64,000 bases of DNA from Branchipolynoe longqiensis (taxonomy: Eukaryota; Annelida; Polychaeta; Phyllodocida; Polynoidae). Position numbers and translations under genes: made by a program. Under the pieces are notes generated by a model. That model saw nothing but the letters and a program-made list of their open reading frames with translations, searched no databases and had not been told where the DNA came from. Shown here piece by piece: positions 34,130 through 46,099 of this stretch; within the stretch, counting starts at the first letter, position 1, and each line of letters starts with the position of its first letter. Where the stretch lies: assembly GCA_030323885.1 (NCBI GenBank), contig CM059196.1, positions 41,075,798 through 41,139,797 on the forward strand, read 5' to 3'.

Positions 34130-34810
34130 TTCAGCCTGGAAGACAGTACTTTGTTTGCCCCTATCTTCCAGGCTACACGATGAGGCACCACGCTAGACTC
34201 CTGACCGCGTACAAGACTGCCCTGGCTGCATGCACATGGCAGAATAAGTGCTCTCACCTGAAGCGCTACCTCCAATTCTGCAAGGCCCACAGAGTTTCCC
34301 CCCTCTCACCCTCCTTGCATGATCTTCTTTCATTCCTCATGTTCCTCGCCTCCTCCCTCCACTCTCTAGGTGCTGTGTTTAATTACTTTAGTTCTGTAAA
34401 AATCTGGGTCTCCTCATTTCCGGGAACCCATGAGGTGTTTAAAGCTTATGAGATCTCTGTAATGAAATGTGCTATCCTGAAATCGTCATGCCACCGTATA
34501 ACTAAAGCTCCTGCTCTCTCTCCCGATGATCTGAAATGCATTGTAGTCTGTCTGTACTCCAAACTACTCCATTAGCCCGCATAGCGGCCTTAATTATCGG
34601 GCATCTGACTTTGCTCAGACAAAGCAATCTGGTCTTCTCCGACCCACCCTCCCCACATCTCCTCCGATTTAAAGACATCCTGGTCTCGAACTCGGCATTA
34701 TATGTCAAGGTTCGTTCAACGAAGACCCGTCTCTCCTCCGCTTGCCCAGTCCTTTTCCGGCTTCCATGCATCCCTTCCTCCTCTTGCTGCCCCTTCTGCC
34801 CCTAGATCTC
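34130..34810 (+). pseudogene. DIRS tyrosine recombinase, incomplete
   Basis: The N-terminal core-binding region is visible (TWQNKCSHLKRYLQFCKAH, LHDLLSFLMFLASSLHS). Then, after a frameshift at about 34560, comes the region around the first catalytic Arg (LIIGHLTLLRQSNLVFSDP), followed by VKVRSTKTRL. Translation stops at 34805 before the HxxR and Tyr motifs. The family joins circular cDNA to the target. Confidence 0.83.
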
Positions 34811-35270
34811 ATATACCAGCTCGGTCCTCCCCGCACCCAATAACATATCTTCAGCAACACCTGAAATCAGCAAATCCTACCACGTGAGACATTTTTTTCA
34901 CAGTATAAGGAACGTTTTGTTTGACTGTTTCTTCGATGACAGGAGACCTACTATATTAGGACAACACTAGTCTGGATGAAGAGTTGTTCTTTGAAGACGG
35001 CTATTACTGATGGATATATATACATACACACACATATATAAGGATATATATATATATAATCATTTTGCAAAGAAATCTGTGCAAGTCTTTAAGAGCCTTT
35101 ATCGCTACATGTTTCCTCAGAATTGAATGTTTGCGAGCCAGTCGTGCGGTGCAGAGGGAAGCCACTTCCGGTGCGACCCACACCCGGAAGCCTTGGCGGT
35201 GCGGCTATGTTTACTGGATCTCGGGAACTGCCTTGTCACTCCACCTCGATATTGACCACTTCAATGTGGG

Positions 35271-35781
35271 CCGGTGTCATGGTATAAAACCCCTGCCCGA
35301 TCGCAGCCCCTGCCGTGAAGACAGTTGACTAAGCATTTATTTTTGTAAAATAAATTTAAAAACTTTCAGTGGATCGATTAAAAATATCTTAATGCGCGAT
35401 TGAAGAGGAAGATCTGAAGTATTTAATGTAACCTAAGAGCAATTTATGCTGAAAGTATTAAAAACAGAGATAATAGACTAAATAGTGAAAGTTGCGATAT
35501 TCTGAGTGTCAGTGCAATCTTCATACAGAAAAAGTGAAATATCTATGAAACTATACACCACCTAGAAACAAACCCCCTGGAACATATATAGAAAACATAT
35601 CCAACGAACAGATTATATTAAATTTATATGGTTAGGGTTGTGCATTTCTATTAATCTTTAATAGACACTGGCAGTGTGTAGTCGTTCTGCAGCCGAGCTG
35701 AGCTTGTTTACAACCTCTGCGCATGCGCAGAAGCCACGACAGGGGCTGCGATCAGGCAGGGGTTGTATACCATGACACCGG
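35271..35781. repeat. Inverted repeat with 47-bp arms
   Basis: Arms at 35271-35317 and 35735-35781 (CCGGTGTCATGGTATA and inverse) are nearly perfect, with 417 bp between. The interior has a family C unit. It looks like a MITE end pair or foldback. Confidence 0.75.
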
Positions 35782-36127
35782 TGTCGCAGTTTCAGCCGTG
35801 CACCAGTTTCAGCCGTGCGCAGAGACTCAAACTCAAGGCATTGTCAATGGTCGTGAGTCACTAACCTTATAAATTTAATATAATGTTTTTGGTACAGATG
35901 TTTTCTATATGTGTAGCAAGCGATTTGTGTGGTTGTGTGGTTTTAGAAATATTTCACTTTTCCTGGATTTTCTGTATGAAGATTGCTCCCCACCATTGAC
36001 AATGCCTTGAGTTTGACGGTACGCACAGTGCAAAACATTAGTTTTATTCAAAATTAATAGAAATCAAGAACCTTAACCTTATAAATTTAATATAATCTTT
36101 TTGGTAAAGATGTTTTATATATGTGTA

Positions 36128-36199
<72 letters not shown>

Positions 36200-36345
36200 C
36201 ACCAAGCGATTTGTTAATAGGTGGTTTGGTTTTAGAGATATTTCACTTTTTCTGTATTTTCTGTACGAAGATTGCTCACGACCATTGACAATGCCTTGAG
36301 TTTGAGTTTATGCGCACGGCTGAAACTGGCGCACGGCTGAAAGTG
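35782..36345. mobile_element. Family C element with long inverted ends
   Basis: CAGTTTCAGCCGTGC...CAAACTCAAGGCATTGTC at the left is mirrored by GACAATGCCTTGAGTTTG...GCACGGCTGAAA at the right. A (TA)n/(TG)n run at 36127-36200 lies inside. Confidence 0.75.
36127..36200. repeat. (TA)n(TG)n microsatellite
   Basis: About 28 TA units, then eight TG. Other (AT)n runs are at 3205-3246, 27140-27162 and 36588-36645. Confidence 0.95.
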
Positions 36346-36699
36346 TGAGACCGGGCGCAGGTCGCCCTAACCCACCCCCCACCTCACACCCCCATTGATA
36401 TATCATTGGTGCAGGCGTCTAATCAATTAATAGGACAATTCACTCATATCTTACAATAAAGTTAATCTATGGGCAGTGACATTTCATAAATATACAAATA
36501 GTGATATTGTGTCTTGAAAAAATATTAATTAAATGACTAGTGGTGTTAATAAAGCTATTATGAATGAATGATTGCTCTTCTTAATTTATATATATATATA
36601 TATGTATATGTATATTATATAAATATATATATATATATATAATATAAATAAGCAATGCTTAGGACCGACCCGCCCACATTAGTCGGAATTACAAAACTG

Positions 36700-37180
36700 T
36701 CTATAGACTGGGCGTTGAAAACGGCGTCAACAGCAAAACAAACCCGTACGGCCATCGCGTTTGCCGATACGTGCAGTACAAAACTTCAATTTTATTCTAA
36801 TTTAATAAAAATACATAATTTGGCATAGTATGTGATTCAACACGGGTATATTTATGGAACTATCATAATGCTGAGTCTGAAATAAAGTATTGAATATACA
36901 TTGAATATATTAATAACCAATCGCTGTCGTCCACCCTGTTTGCTATGGACAGAAGTTCGACGAGTTCGTAATTCCGACTGCGGATGCGCTTTAAACGGCG
37001 TCGAGAGCAAAACAAATGCCCGTGGCCATTGAGTTTGCATTCTATGGAGGTTGCCACTATGAGCAGTGCAAAACTAAATTACTAGAAATACAGAACAATT
37101 TGGCATAAACATGAAAGTTTGGAATTACAAACTAGTCTATTGACATATACATATAAACGCTCGGAGTATTATATATTTAT
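36700..37180. mobile_element. Two partial family E elements
   Basis: CTATAGACTGGGCGTTGAAAACGGCGTC (36703) and GACTGCGGATGCGCTTTAAACGGCGTC (36978) each start a family E left-end sequence (GCAAAACAAA, GGCCATTGAGTTTGC). The right end is missing. Confidence 0.65.
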
Positions 37181-37550
37181 TATTATGTGATTCAACACGA
37201 GTGTACAAATGGCGGCCCCCACAGCGCTGTTTCCGTTTCCGGTTGCTGGATTTTGGTGAATCCATTTTCCACCTCTATGAGTGTGAACCAGTGTTAGTCC
37301 TTAGCTTCCCCCATGGGTGGGTTGGTAATACACACATATTTATATATGCACATTTATATATATGATAAATTCGCTGTTCTATGAATAGAAATCATAAAGG
37401 TGGGCACACCTATCTATCTATCGCTATATAGAGAGAGATAGATAGTGTGGCCACCTTATTTATCTATCTATTTATCTATCTATATATATATATCTCTTTG
37501 TACATACCTATCTACCTGCTTGTTGGATAGTTTAACTCATGTAGCTACAT

Positions 37551-37775
37551 ATGAAGAGTTTATGCGCAAAACCATGTAAAAACCAATACACAAATGGAGA
37601 TAAACATTGGAATCAAACCTTCAACAATTTTAATTTGGTATATTCCTTCTTTTTTGTTCATTGCTCCATAAGCATGTGGTCATATGAAAAGTGTAATTAG
37701 TGAAAATTAAAAAATATTTCATGTAAACTACATTTTTGGATTGGCGTTTACGTATTTTGCGCCAGAACTCTTCAT
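37551..37775. mobile_element. MITE family G copy
   Basis: Ends ATGAAGAGTTTATGCGCAAAA and inverse of ATGAAGAGTTCTGGCGCAAAA. Matches 19686-19916. Confidence 0.82.
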
Positions 37776-38317
37776 ATATATCTCTGTGTGTATGGAATGC
37801 TTGCACTCATGTGGCTATATTATATAATACATTATAAATATGTAGGATGGCTGCACTAAGGGCTGCACTAGGGTTGCGGGAGCGATAACGCGTATACGCT
37901 ATATCGCTACTATACACTACAACGCTACTATACGCTCTCATACGCCCAGATGCGCAGTGCCGGATGTGAACGTAGGGCTACGCGCCATCGCTTCTAAATC
38001 GTCGCCAATTTTTGTGCATGCTAAAAAACCGACCTATGAGGGCTATGCCCATCGTCAAAATGTCACAGCACGCCCTACTCCCAACCTCTCATACGCTCCT
38101 CGTACGCTCCGTAGGTTCCATCGCTCAAACCCCTAAAGGTCCCAATGTCATCATAGGCCGCACGCGCAGGACTAGTGGTTTCAATCGCTCCGCCTCCTAA
38201 GTGCAGGCCTACATAGTTGTATCTAATATCATGCCATTCGGTATGGTTCTCTGTGCGGAGTTAGACTCTGACTTTTCTAGGTCGTACTCCATCGAGGTCT
38301 GTGGTTCATCTCATGCC
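37776..38317. other. Intergenic, CG-rich motif run, no gene recognised
   Basis: ACGCT/TACGC-rich stretch (37880-38120) reminiscent of the interior of family H MITEs. No ends were found. Confidence 0.4.
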
Positions 38318-38536
38318 TCCACCTGCAATTGGATTTCCACCGCTGTGTATAACTTGCAGCGTCATCAAAGGCCAGTTGCTCTCATACCATGTCTATGTGG
38401 TATGGGAGGTTAAAAATCCCTTGGGTCGGTAAAAGTGTAGGCTCAGGCTTTCTATCGACAAACTGTCTAATGGTGAAAACAAGCCTGTTCAGGCTTATCC
38501 ATGATAGGCAGCATAAATCTTCAAGAAAAAATATAT
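38318..38536 (+). mobile_element. SINE B body with AAGCCTGTTCAGGC tail
   Basis: It contains TCCACCGCTGTGTATAAC, CCATGTCTATGTGGTATGGG and the tail CTTATCCATGATAGGCAG...AAGAAAAA. The head is missing. It is close to 40542-40755 and differs in tail from 6985-7282. Confidence 0.78.
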
Positions 38537-38596
38537 ATGCATGACATGACGGCATGGTGGTATATATATATATACTTATATATACTTTTATTTACT

Positions 38597-38628
<32 letters not shown>

Positions 38629-38639
38629 AACTGCGTGGG

Positions 38640-39090
38640 ATGGTGGTGCTCAGGTAGCTTAAAGGAAAGCACCCCTACACCCCTGCCGGTTCTTAGAAGG
38701 GTCGTGCAGGGGACAGGAAATACGGTGTTTTTAACCATGCAGCCCGGGGACCAGCGAAGGACAGTAAGCCCTTGTGCCTGCCTGGCTTCATTGATCTTCC
38801 CGAGGAGTTTGCGAACAGTTCTGAGTAGTTCTAAGCCACTCTGAGCAGGTGATGGATGAGGTAACCTGACCCTTGTTAAAGAGAGTCACACGCAACCCTG
38901 CCTCCTTGTACCTCAACAACATAACTGACGTCAATGGCAAGAAGCGGTCTTCAAGTTCCCGTGGATCAAATTTCAAATTTGCAAATACAAGTGCACCTGG
39001 TTTCTTGTCTTCGATTCTCCAGATCGAATGGTTATTGCTAGATTTGTGTCGGGTTTCCTTATTATCCAATTAAAAAAGAATTCCTCAGGA
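38640..39090 (-). pseudogene. Coding-like relic, family not recognised
   Basis: Minus strand from 39069: IEDKKPGALVFANLKFDPRE, then YKEAGLRVTLFNKGQVTS and CSEWLR. The sense-like frame then shifts near 38830 to ELLRTVRKLLGKINEARQAQ and SPGCMVKNTVFPVPC. The residue mix is protein-like and long for chance. It is broken by a frameshift. It could be an unknown transposon protein or retroposed gene piece. No function is proposed. Confidence 0.4.
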
Positions 39091-40541
39091 AGTTTATCTA
39101 CTTACAGAATACATAGTTCAGGTAGATTGCCCTCAGCCGCTCCAGCGAAATGTGGATCGCGTAATTATATCCAGATAGACAAGGTAATTTTCCTGGTCCT
39201 AAAAATCTTTTTAATATCAGCAATATTTAATCTGAAATGAGATAATTCAATATTAACACTAAGAGTAGCGAGAGGAAGATAAGTGGAGTCAATGTGAATG
39301 AAAAAACAGTTTTAGTTTTAGTGTAGATTTTCCCTGCTGCTAATGACAAGTACCAGCTGATTGCTGTTCAATATCCTAGATCTTTGCTGATTAGAATTGT
39401 TCACTAAACAGCAATGATTCTTATAAGATCAGGTAAGCATGTAGAAATTCCAGATGATATTCAGATGTAAATTTAACATAATTCTTCTCAGTGCATTACC
39501 TACAAGCACAGCTTATTATTTATGCAAGTATAACTGATTATCTATGGATGTACCTGCATGATCTAATTGGTATATTATTAGCTAACAATTGAACATATGT
39601 TATTGACTGAAAACCCAGTGCTACTATGGTGACACTAAGTTTTGATGCATAATACCTACGAATTGTGTCTGAGTCAAGGGGTGGGGGGGGGGGGGGAGGA
39701 CATGTCGATTCAAGATCCGCCACCCTCCCCCTGGACTCTCACAGCTGGTGAGCATACACCAGCCAATCAGAGGGCTCTGCTGAGGCGCCCCCTGCTGCCA
39801 CCTCCAAGAACTCCCCACATGGACGCCGCTGACACCAGCACTTCTCCAACAGCCAAATGGGAAATAAGAAACTTCCACCCACCCACCCAACTTGAAATCT
39901 CACGTACTCTTAATTCTTCTGTATTCCTTAATATAAGTATAACTGCTCTACCTATGGGACACATTCACCGTTCGACCCCTAAAGCTTGAGGGCCTTTCCT
40001 AGCCTAAACAGTCCTCACCTCCTTGTTCGCCCCCACATCTCTTCTATTTGCAAATCATTGGCCGAGTAAATGATTTTAAAAAAAAAGAAAAAGGGAGGTC
40101 GGTGAAGAAAAAAACCTGGCAAAATGAAAAAAACAACCACAACCCAAACACCACTCCAAACAAAATGATGCGAAAAGAAACAATGGACCAAATTGGCGCA
40201 AAAACATTTCAGAGAACCCTTCTTCTCCATTAAGAAACAAAGTACACATGCCAGAACAAGCACGCCACTGAATAAACACCTACTTCACACACAGTCACAG
40301 AGAAGTGAAACGGGAAATTAAACTACCTAAGAACAATAACAGCTTCATGTGAAGGACACCATTTCACAAGGGGGAACATATCTAATAATAAATGGCCTGG
40401 AAATGCTGCATTGCTAAAGTTGCGTCACCCAATAAAAGCATAATGATTTAAAAAGCAAAACCTATTTGATCCTAAATGTCTAACATAGGCTATTTTATAT
40501 GTGCTTGTTTGAGATTAGCATCATCCTCGTACCCCCCATCT
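39091..40541. other. Intergenic, nothing recognised
   Basis: It has a G homopolymer near 39680 and C-rich patches whose ORFs overlap on both strands, an indicator of low-complexity non-coding DNA. Confidence 0.45.
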
Positions 40542-40755
40542 CTGCCAATTTGGATTTCAACCGCTGTGTATAACTTACAGCGTCATCAAAGGCCAGTTGC
40601 TCTCATACCATGTCTATGTGGTGTGGGAGGTTACAAATCCCTTGGGTCGGTAAAAGTGTAGACTCAGGCTTTCTATCGACAAACTGTCTAATGGTGAAAA
40701 CAAGGATATTCAGACTTATCCATGATAGGCAATATAAATCTTTAAAAAAAAACAC
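40542..40755 (+). mobile_element. SINE B body copy
   Basis: TTCAACCGCTGTGTATAAC to TCCATGATAGGCAATATAAA plus an A run. It is about 95% alike to 38318-38536. Confidence 0.8.
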
Positions 40756-41742
40756 CACAATATCGGCTGCCAGCCTTGTTAGTTGAAGGACTTATTTTTT
40801 AGAACTATACAGCCTACCGTGACACAGTATCCTTTTTCTTAATACATTTTTTATTTATTTATTAGCCAATTCTTTGGCGATGATTGAAAAACTGATTTTG
40901 CGCACCGAAAATTGCCTCGGCGGCATAAGTAGTCTACTTCCTGTTGAGTGTGCGCGGTATTGCGAAGGGCAACGTGACAATTCTCTGGGCCTGGGACGAT
41001 CGTGTGGAACGGTGCCAACTCTGTATATTACACATTAGACACAATGGGGATGTCATGATCCTCGCGTTTATTTTGAAACCACGTGATTTGTCATGATTTA
41101 TTGGCCAAAGGACGTGGCTTTGGAGCAATATCGAGCGAGGTTTATTGGAAGGAGCATGCTATTATTCCAACCTGAGCACTATATATTCGCTGTGAGTGTA
41201 CACTGTCAGATTTGACCTTGGATATTGCTAGGCCATAAAGCCCAAGCAATGAAACAAACAAATCTGCTATGGCCTTAGATATCGCTAGGATGTAAAACCC
41301 CAACAAACAGCTTCTTTGAGACTCACATTTCTTTCCTACATTCATTCTCTTTTCGTCTCATAGTCACACAGATCGATTTAGGTTGGGTTATGGTTCTCCC
41401 TGTTTCATTAATCCCTTTATTTTCAATGATTTAGAAGCATTAGGTGGATACTCAAAGTCACATACAAATAGTGATCATCCAGGGTATTTAATAGTTTTGC
41501 AAGTTTAAACATAAAACTAATCAATTCCATTATGATGTCTATGCATCGTAGCGCCAGTCTGCTCTGTTTTTCCAACCAGACCGGTCAAGAAGTGTGAATC
41601 ACATGGCAATGAGTGAATGACGTCATTCGTCAAGTAATTAGTCTTGCGGTGCATGATGGGATGTCTGGGGGCAACACAAACCCACAGAAAGCCCATGTGC
41701 TCTATTTTCTCTCAAACAAAGTCGGTTTTCAAGCAATGAGTG
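40756..41742. other. Intergenic with two SINE A tail fragments
   Basis: SINE A 3' ends occur at about 41215-41262 and 41265-41310 in the same orientation (CTTGGATATTGCTAGG; CTTAGATATCGCTAGG). Otherwise nothing is supported. Confidence 0.55.
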
Positions 41743-42006
41743 CATATGAGCCTGTCTCCAAAGATGCTAGCTTTTGTTTTTTTTGTCCATAGTAACGCTT
41801 GACACAAAACAGCACAGAAACGGTTACACTGAAAACACAAGGACATTTGCTTCAAATCAATATGTATTCTATTGGGATTATGAAAAACCATGTAAAAAAC
41901 AAATCAGTTTATCCTGAGCAAATGCATAAGTAGATAGTGTTGATCGTTACTATGGACAAAGTTTTGTCCCATATTGCTTAGCACCTTTTGAGACAGTCTC
42001 ATATAT
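41743..42006. mobile_element. MITE family F copy
   Basis: Inverse copy of 6342-6604. Ends CATATGAGCCTGTCTC and GAGACAGTCTCATATATG. Confidence 0.8.
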
Positions 42007-42374
42007 GAAATCTTTGTTTGTTTATTAGAACACATTTCAGCTATAATTTGAAACCTATGACACCAAATTATGATATGTGATGCACAACGCATTATACAAA
42101 AATAAATGCTAGAGGAACATATACTTTGCTACTTCCTCCATCGGCGCATTGCTGGAGTGCCCCCACCACCCACACACCAGCTGTCGGGGAGTTGTATACG
42201 GGTGGCCCCCCTCGCGCCACGATCACTGGAGCAATATATTAACCACATAATCTAGAAACTAGTACTGTCGGCTATGGCTACCAATTACCTCTGCCAACCA
42301 GCCATGTTGGTGAAATCCATGATGTAAGCAACAACACTCAATAGGCCACAAGCAAGGATATTAAGAAATGCAGT

Positions 42375-42610
42375 ATATGCTGCCCCTCTGAGAGACCTGG
42401 TTGCTGCCATAATAACTCAATATCCCACTCAGTCACATTATCTTGAGACTGAGCTAAGGAGGCCTAGCTAATTGCTATTAATCTCAAGCACCAGGCCAGG
42501 TAGTGACATATGTTAGTTTGATAACTTACTGGTTTGACTCGGTCAGGATTTGACTCCTGACATTCTGCATATGAAGTCAGTGCTCTTACTGGTATGGCTA
42601 TCGCGTCTGA
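42375..42610 (-). mobile_element. SINE A fragment with head
   Basis: Head and middle body in minus orientation, lacking the GGACGTAAAA end. Confidence 0.7.
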
Positions 42611-43204
42611 CATGATTCCACTTAAAATATATCCAAAGTTATTCACGCTTAATCAAAGTTCTTTCAAACTAATATAGAGTAGTGTAGTAGTCTGTAAATG
42701 AGCCCCACTGCCATACGGTGGTGGCAGACACTACGTCGCATACATACGCAGTTACACTGAATAGGTGGCGGCAGGCCAGCCACCGGGCAGACCCCCGACG
42801 GGTCTGCCCTCTACTGCGTGTGGCTAGCTCACCCCCCACCCATCTATAGAGGCGACTTGGGACATGGCGAGTTAGGGGGCGGGTCAGATGACTGTTGATA
42901 CCAGGGAGAGCAGAGAGGTTTTGTAATAAACCAGGTTGAAGCGTACTGATACTGACGTTCTTCCGTGAGTGCATGGCAGTGTGGGGAAGACTGTGGGCCA
43001 TCACAGTAGCTTATAATGATCAGCCTAATATAGTTATATTAAAAATATGGTAGACGCTCTAATACCAGCGGATTATGCCACTTTAGATGTTTGCCTGTGT
43101 GGGCATTTTAAAATCCTGACCTTATGACTGTGGAAAGGGCAATGCGTGTGGGATTTGCCTTGGACTTCAGACGATCCTTTCTATAGTCACAACTGTTGCT
43201 TAGT

Positions 43205-43690
43205 AACTCATACATTTACTTACAATAGATTACTTCCACGACCAATCCACCAGCTGATGGCAGTGGTATAACTAACAGTGTAGATAGTACCAGCAGCTGA
43301 CTGTGCAGCATACTCCATGGAAAAGGTATTATAGAGGATTTCCACCACCATCCTTTCCTCTGATGGGAACGGCAAGAACTAATGTTGTGGGTAGCAGGTC
43401 TTATAGAGGATTTCCACCACCATTCTGCGGTCTGATAGGAACGGCAAGAACTAATGTACTGTAGGTCGCAGCTCACTCTGCAGGATACTTTATGGAAAAG
43501 GTCTTATAGCGGATTCCCACCACTATCTAGCCCTCTGATGGGAACGGCAAGAACTAATGTTGTCGGTAGCGTACTCTTTCGCAAATGGCTTATAGAGGAT
43601 TTGAACCACCATCCTGTCCTCTGATGGGAACGGCAAGAACTAATGTTGTCGGTAGCAGCACATTGTGCAGAGTACTCTTTCACAGTTACC
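43205..43690. repeat. Tandem repeat of ~90-120 bp units
   Basis: About four units of TATAGAGGATTTCCACCACC ... TCTGATGGGAACGGCAAG ... ACTAATGTTGTxGGTAGC. Unit length varies by 20-30 bp. The function is unknown and it is not CRISPR-like, since the units abut. Confidence 0.85.
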
Positions 43691-43958
43691 TTTTTTTTTT
43701 TTTTGTAAATATTTTTATTTATCTGAATACATATTTTGTCAGCGCCGGGGCACTGGTCTTCACGCGCTTTACTCTTGTATGTTATTTATACAGCCTCGAT
43801 TTAATGCGATTCGTCTCTTGACTGTACTGACAAAACGCGCCAAGCTTGTAGCCTATATAAGCAGTAAACACTTCTCTCGTCAATCACTCAGCATTATCAG
43901 TCATCGACTATCATCCGATCAAAGGATTACGAGAAGTATCTCCACAATCTGTGAAGCA

Positions 43959-44692
43959 GATGGGATGACCGAATGAGGTGAGCGCCCGCCTTCCGTTTTG
44001 GTAGGTTGGGGACTTGAACTCTGGCTGAGTCAAACTAATGACTTAAAAATTAATACTTGTAGCTACTTAGCCTGGCATTCGGCATTACTAGGTTATGGTG
44101 CTGTCACATTACGACGTTTCTCGAAAGGCGCATCGACGTGTGTAATTTGTTGGCGAAACGTCGGGAGACATCTGTGGAAGCATTACCCGCACGTTAGGCA
44201 CGCGTTGGTAGATGTTGATGGACAGCGTCAGCGAGGGTCGGCAGCGCACATTGTGGCACGTCAAAAGTTTTGTGCTTGCACAAAACTTTCGACGTGTGCG
44301 AACGTGTGGGTGCGAACGTTATGGGGACGTTAGGAGGATGTCGAGATACGTTAGAAGCGCGTTGGAGGTACGTATACTTTTTTTCACTGACGCCGCATGC
44401 GCGTGAGGGTCGTTTCCACACGTTGTGCCAAACTGTTGCTTAAGCAATTTGTTGTTGGTTTACATCCTAGCTACATCTAAGGTCAAATCAGGATGGCACG
44501 CCAAAACACACTACCAATACGTTGTGCTGACGCCGAAAAGTTTGACGTGTCTTGACGATTAAAAGTGATTTTGCGTGTTGGCGGCACGCTGGTGAGATAC
44601 GTCATGGTGTGACAGGGCTATTAGGGCAAGGAGCAGTTGAATGAGGATGACCAATTGCCAGCGATTGAAATTTCCCTTGCTTACTCAACCGA
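43959..44692 (+). mobile_element. Short-tail SINE A split by a family H MITE
   Basis: The head and body at 43959-44092 and the alternative tail (AGCAGTTGAATGAGGATGACC) at 44622-44692 belong to one SINE. The family H element lies in the middle. Confidence 0.82.
44093..44622. mobile_element. TIR element family H copy
   Basis: Ends GGTGCTGTCACATTACGACG and inverse of GCCCTGTCACACCATGACG. The interior is rich in ACGTT and includes a SINE A tail piece (44445-44500). Confidence 0.8.
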
Positions 44693-44999
44693 GTCGGTCG
44701 AGCGTAGTCTTCCCGTGCGGAAGGTCGGGAGTTCTATTCCCGGTAGAGCCAAGCCAATGACTCACAAAATTGATAGTTGTCGCTTCCTAGCCTGGGGCTC
44801 ACCATTATTAGGATATGGCAAGGACTGGTTAGCTCAGTGTCAGGATAATGTGACTGAATGTGATGTTAATGGCCTGGTTTCCCAGTGGGACAGAACTATA
44901 ATTAAAAAGTCGCCATGAATGCGCGCACTGTTACAAGTCGGTACCCATACTGATATGACCTTAGATGTTGCCAGGGTGTAAAACTTCAACAAGCAAACT
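44693..44999 (+). mobile_element. tRNA-headed SINE A
   Basis: Starts within the head (GTCGGTCGAGCGTAGTC), contains the full body and ends AGGGTGTAAAACTTCAACAAGC. Follows the split SINE directly. Confidence 0.78.
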
Positions 45000-45265
45000 A
45001 TATGTGCTATATAATCTATTATTGGAATGTAAACAAGGAAACTATCTATCTTTAGTTCATATTATAACATACTCACTATATCCTGTCTAACTGGCCATGT
45101 GTAGCTACAGAGAGAGATATGATATTTGTCTTTTTGCATGGCCTTCAGACTCACAGCTTGTTCACCTGTTCGCCGTCTCCTCCCACACACTCCGCACGAG
45201 TGGCTGCGCCTTCCTCTCTCTGTGGAGCTACTGTCAACAAACTATATAGGCATATATACAGGCTA

Positions 45266-46003
45266 TAGACGGGATCACGGTTCCGACTGCACATCCGCTG
45301 AAAACGGCCTTGGCAGCAAAGAAAATGCGAATGGCCATTGACTTTGTCGATATGCATAGGGAAAATCTTAGATTTTTATTCACGATGAATCGAAATACAT
45401 AACAATTTTGCATAAACCTGTATGCACACATGCAATATAATGATCTGATGAATATAGCTAAGACAAAACTAGTCATAGTTAAACATTTTGAGCTAAGAAA
45501 GATACAATTCCACACAAAACAATCAGTGATATCCACATCATCATTATTAATTCTTGTTCCTAATATTAAAATGCCAAATGTGTCAAAATACACTTGTTTC
45601 AGAGAACTATATAACCAACATCTGATTAACCCTACTAATTTTCTAGTTCTACATATGTCATTAACCATAGGATATAAATAAAAACATTAATAAAATAAAT
45701 AAAACTGACTCTGGCTATGGCTCTAACACTAATCTGAGTGCCCAGATTTGTCTAAATCTAAATGCACATGGCCTAAGATGTGCATATTATATTAATGTAA
45801 ATGTATGCTGGATAGAAGATTAATATCTTAATTTATTATATATACCTTTTAGTTGGTATTCTATGTTTCAAACAAGAGCTGAGGTGAGATGAAACTAGCA
45901 CATTTCATAGCTGCTCCCAGTGTATTAGCATGTGCCATGTGCTTCTTGCGGGTTTGTTTTGCTCTGCCGCATCCCACAATGCACCGAACGGTGATGTAGT
46001 CTA
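45266..46003. mobile_element. TIR element family E copy
   Basis: Ends ATAGACGGGATCACGGTTCC and ACGGTGATGTAGTCTA; the interior is highly similar to 11440-12182. No transposase. Confidence 0.82.
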
Positions 46004-46099
46004 TTATATCCTCCTGTCAATGACTGTGGCACCCCCACCCGGCATCCAACCTCACTACAAATAGTACAATATCCCCGTGCTCTGTGTCCATCGCAGCAA

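Larger units (their letters stand above)
31820..34900 (+). mobile_element. DIRS-like tyrosine-recombinase retrotransposon, degenerate
   Basis: Order is RT (31865-32440), TIR element insertion (32449-33392), end of RT and RNase H (33396-34124), and tyrosine recombinase (about 34130-34810). RT-RNase H-recombinase order is diagnostic of DIRS-type elements, which integrate through a recombinase rather than a DDE integrase. No methyltransferase domain was seen. Frameshifts near 32170, stops at about 32434 and 33590, and a truncated recombinase mean it cannot move. Confidence 0.87.

Noticed and set aside
45234..45668. 144-aa minus ORF
   Set aside because: Lies inside a family E element and has no transposase motif.
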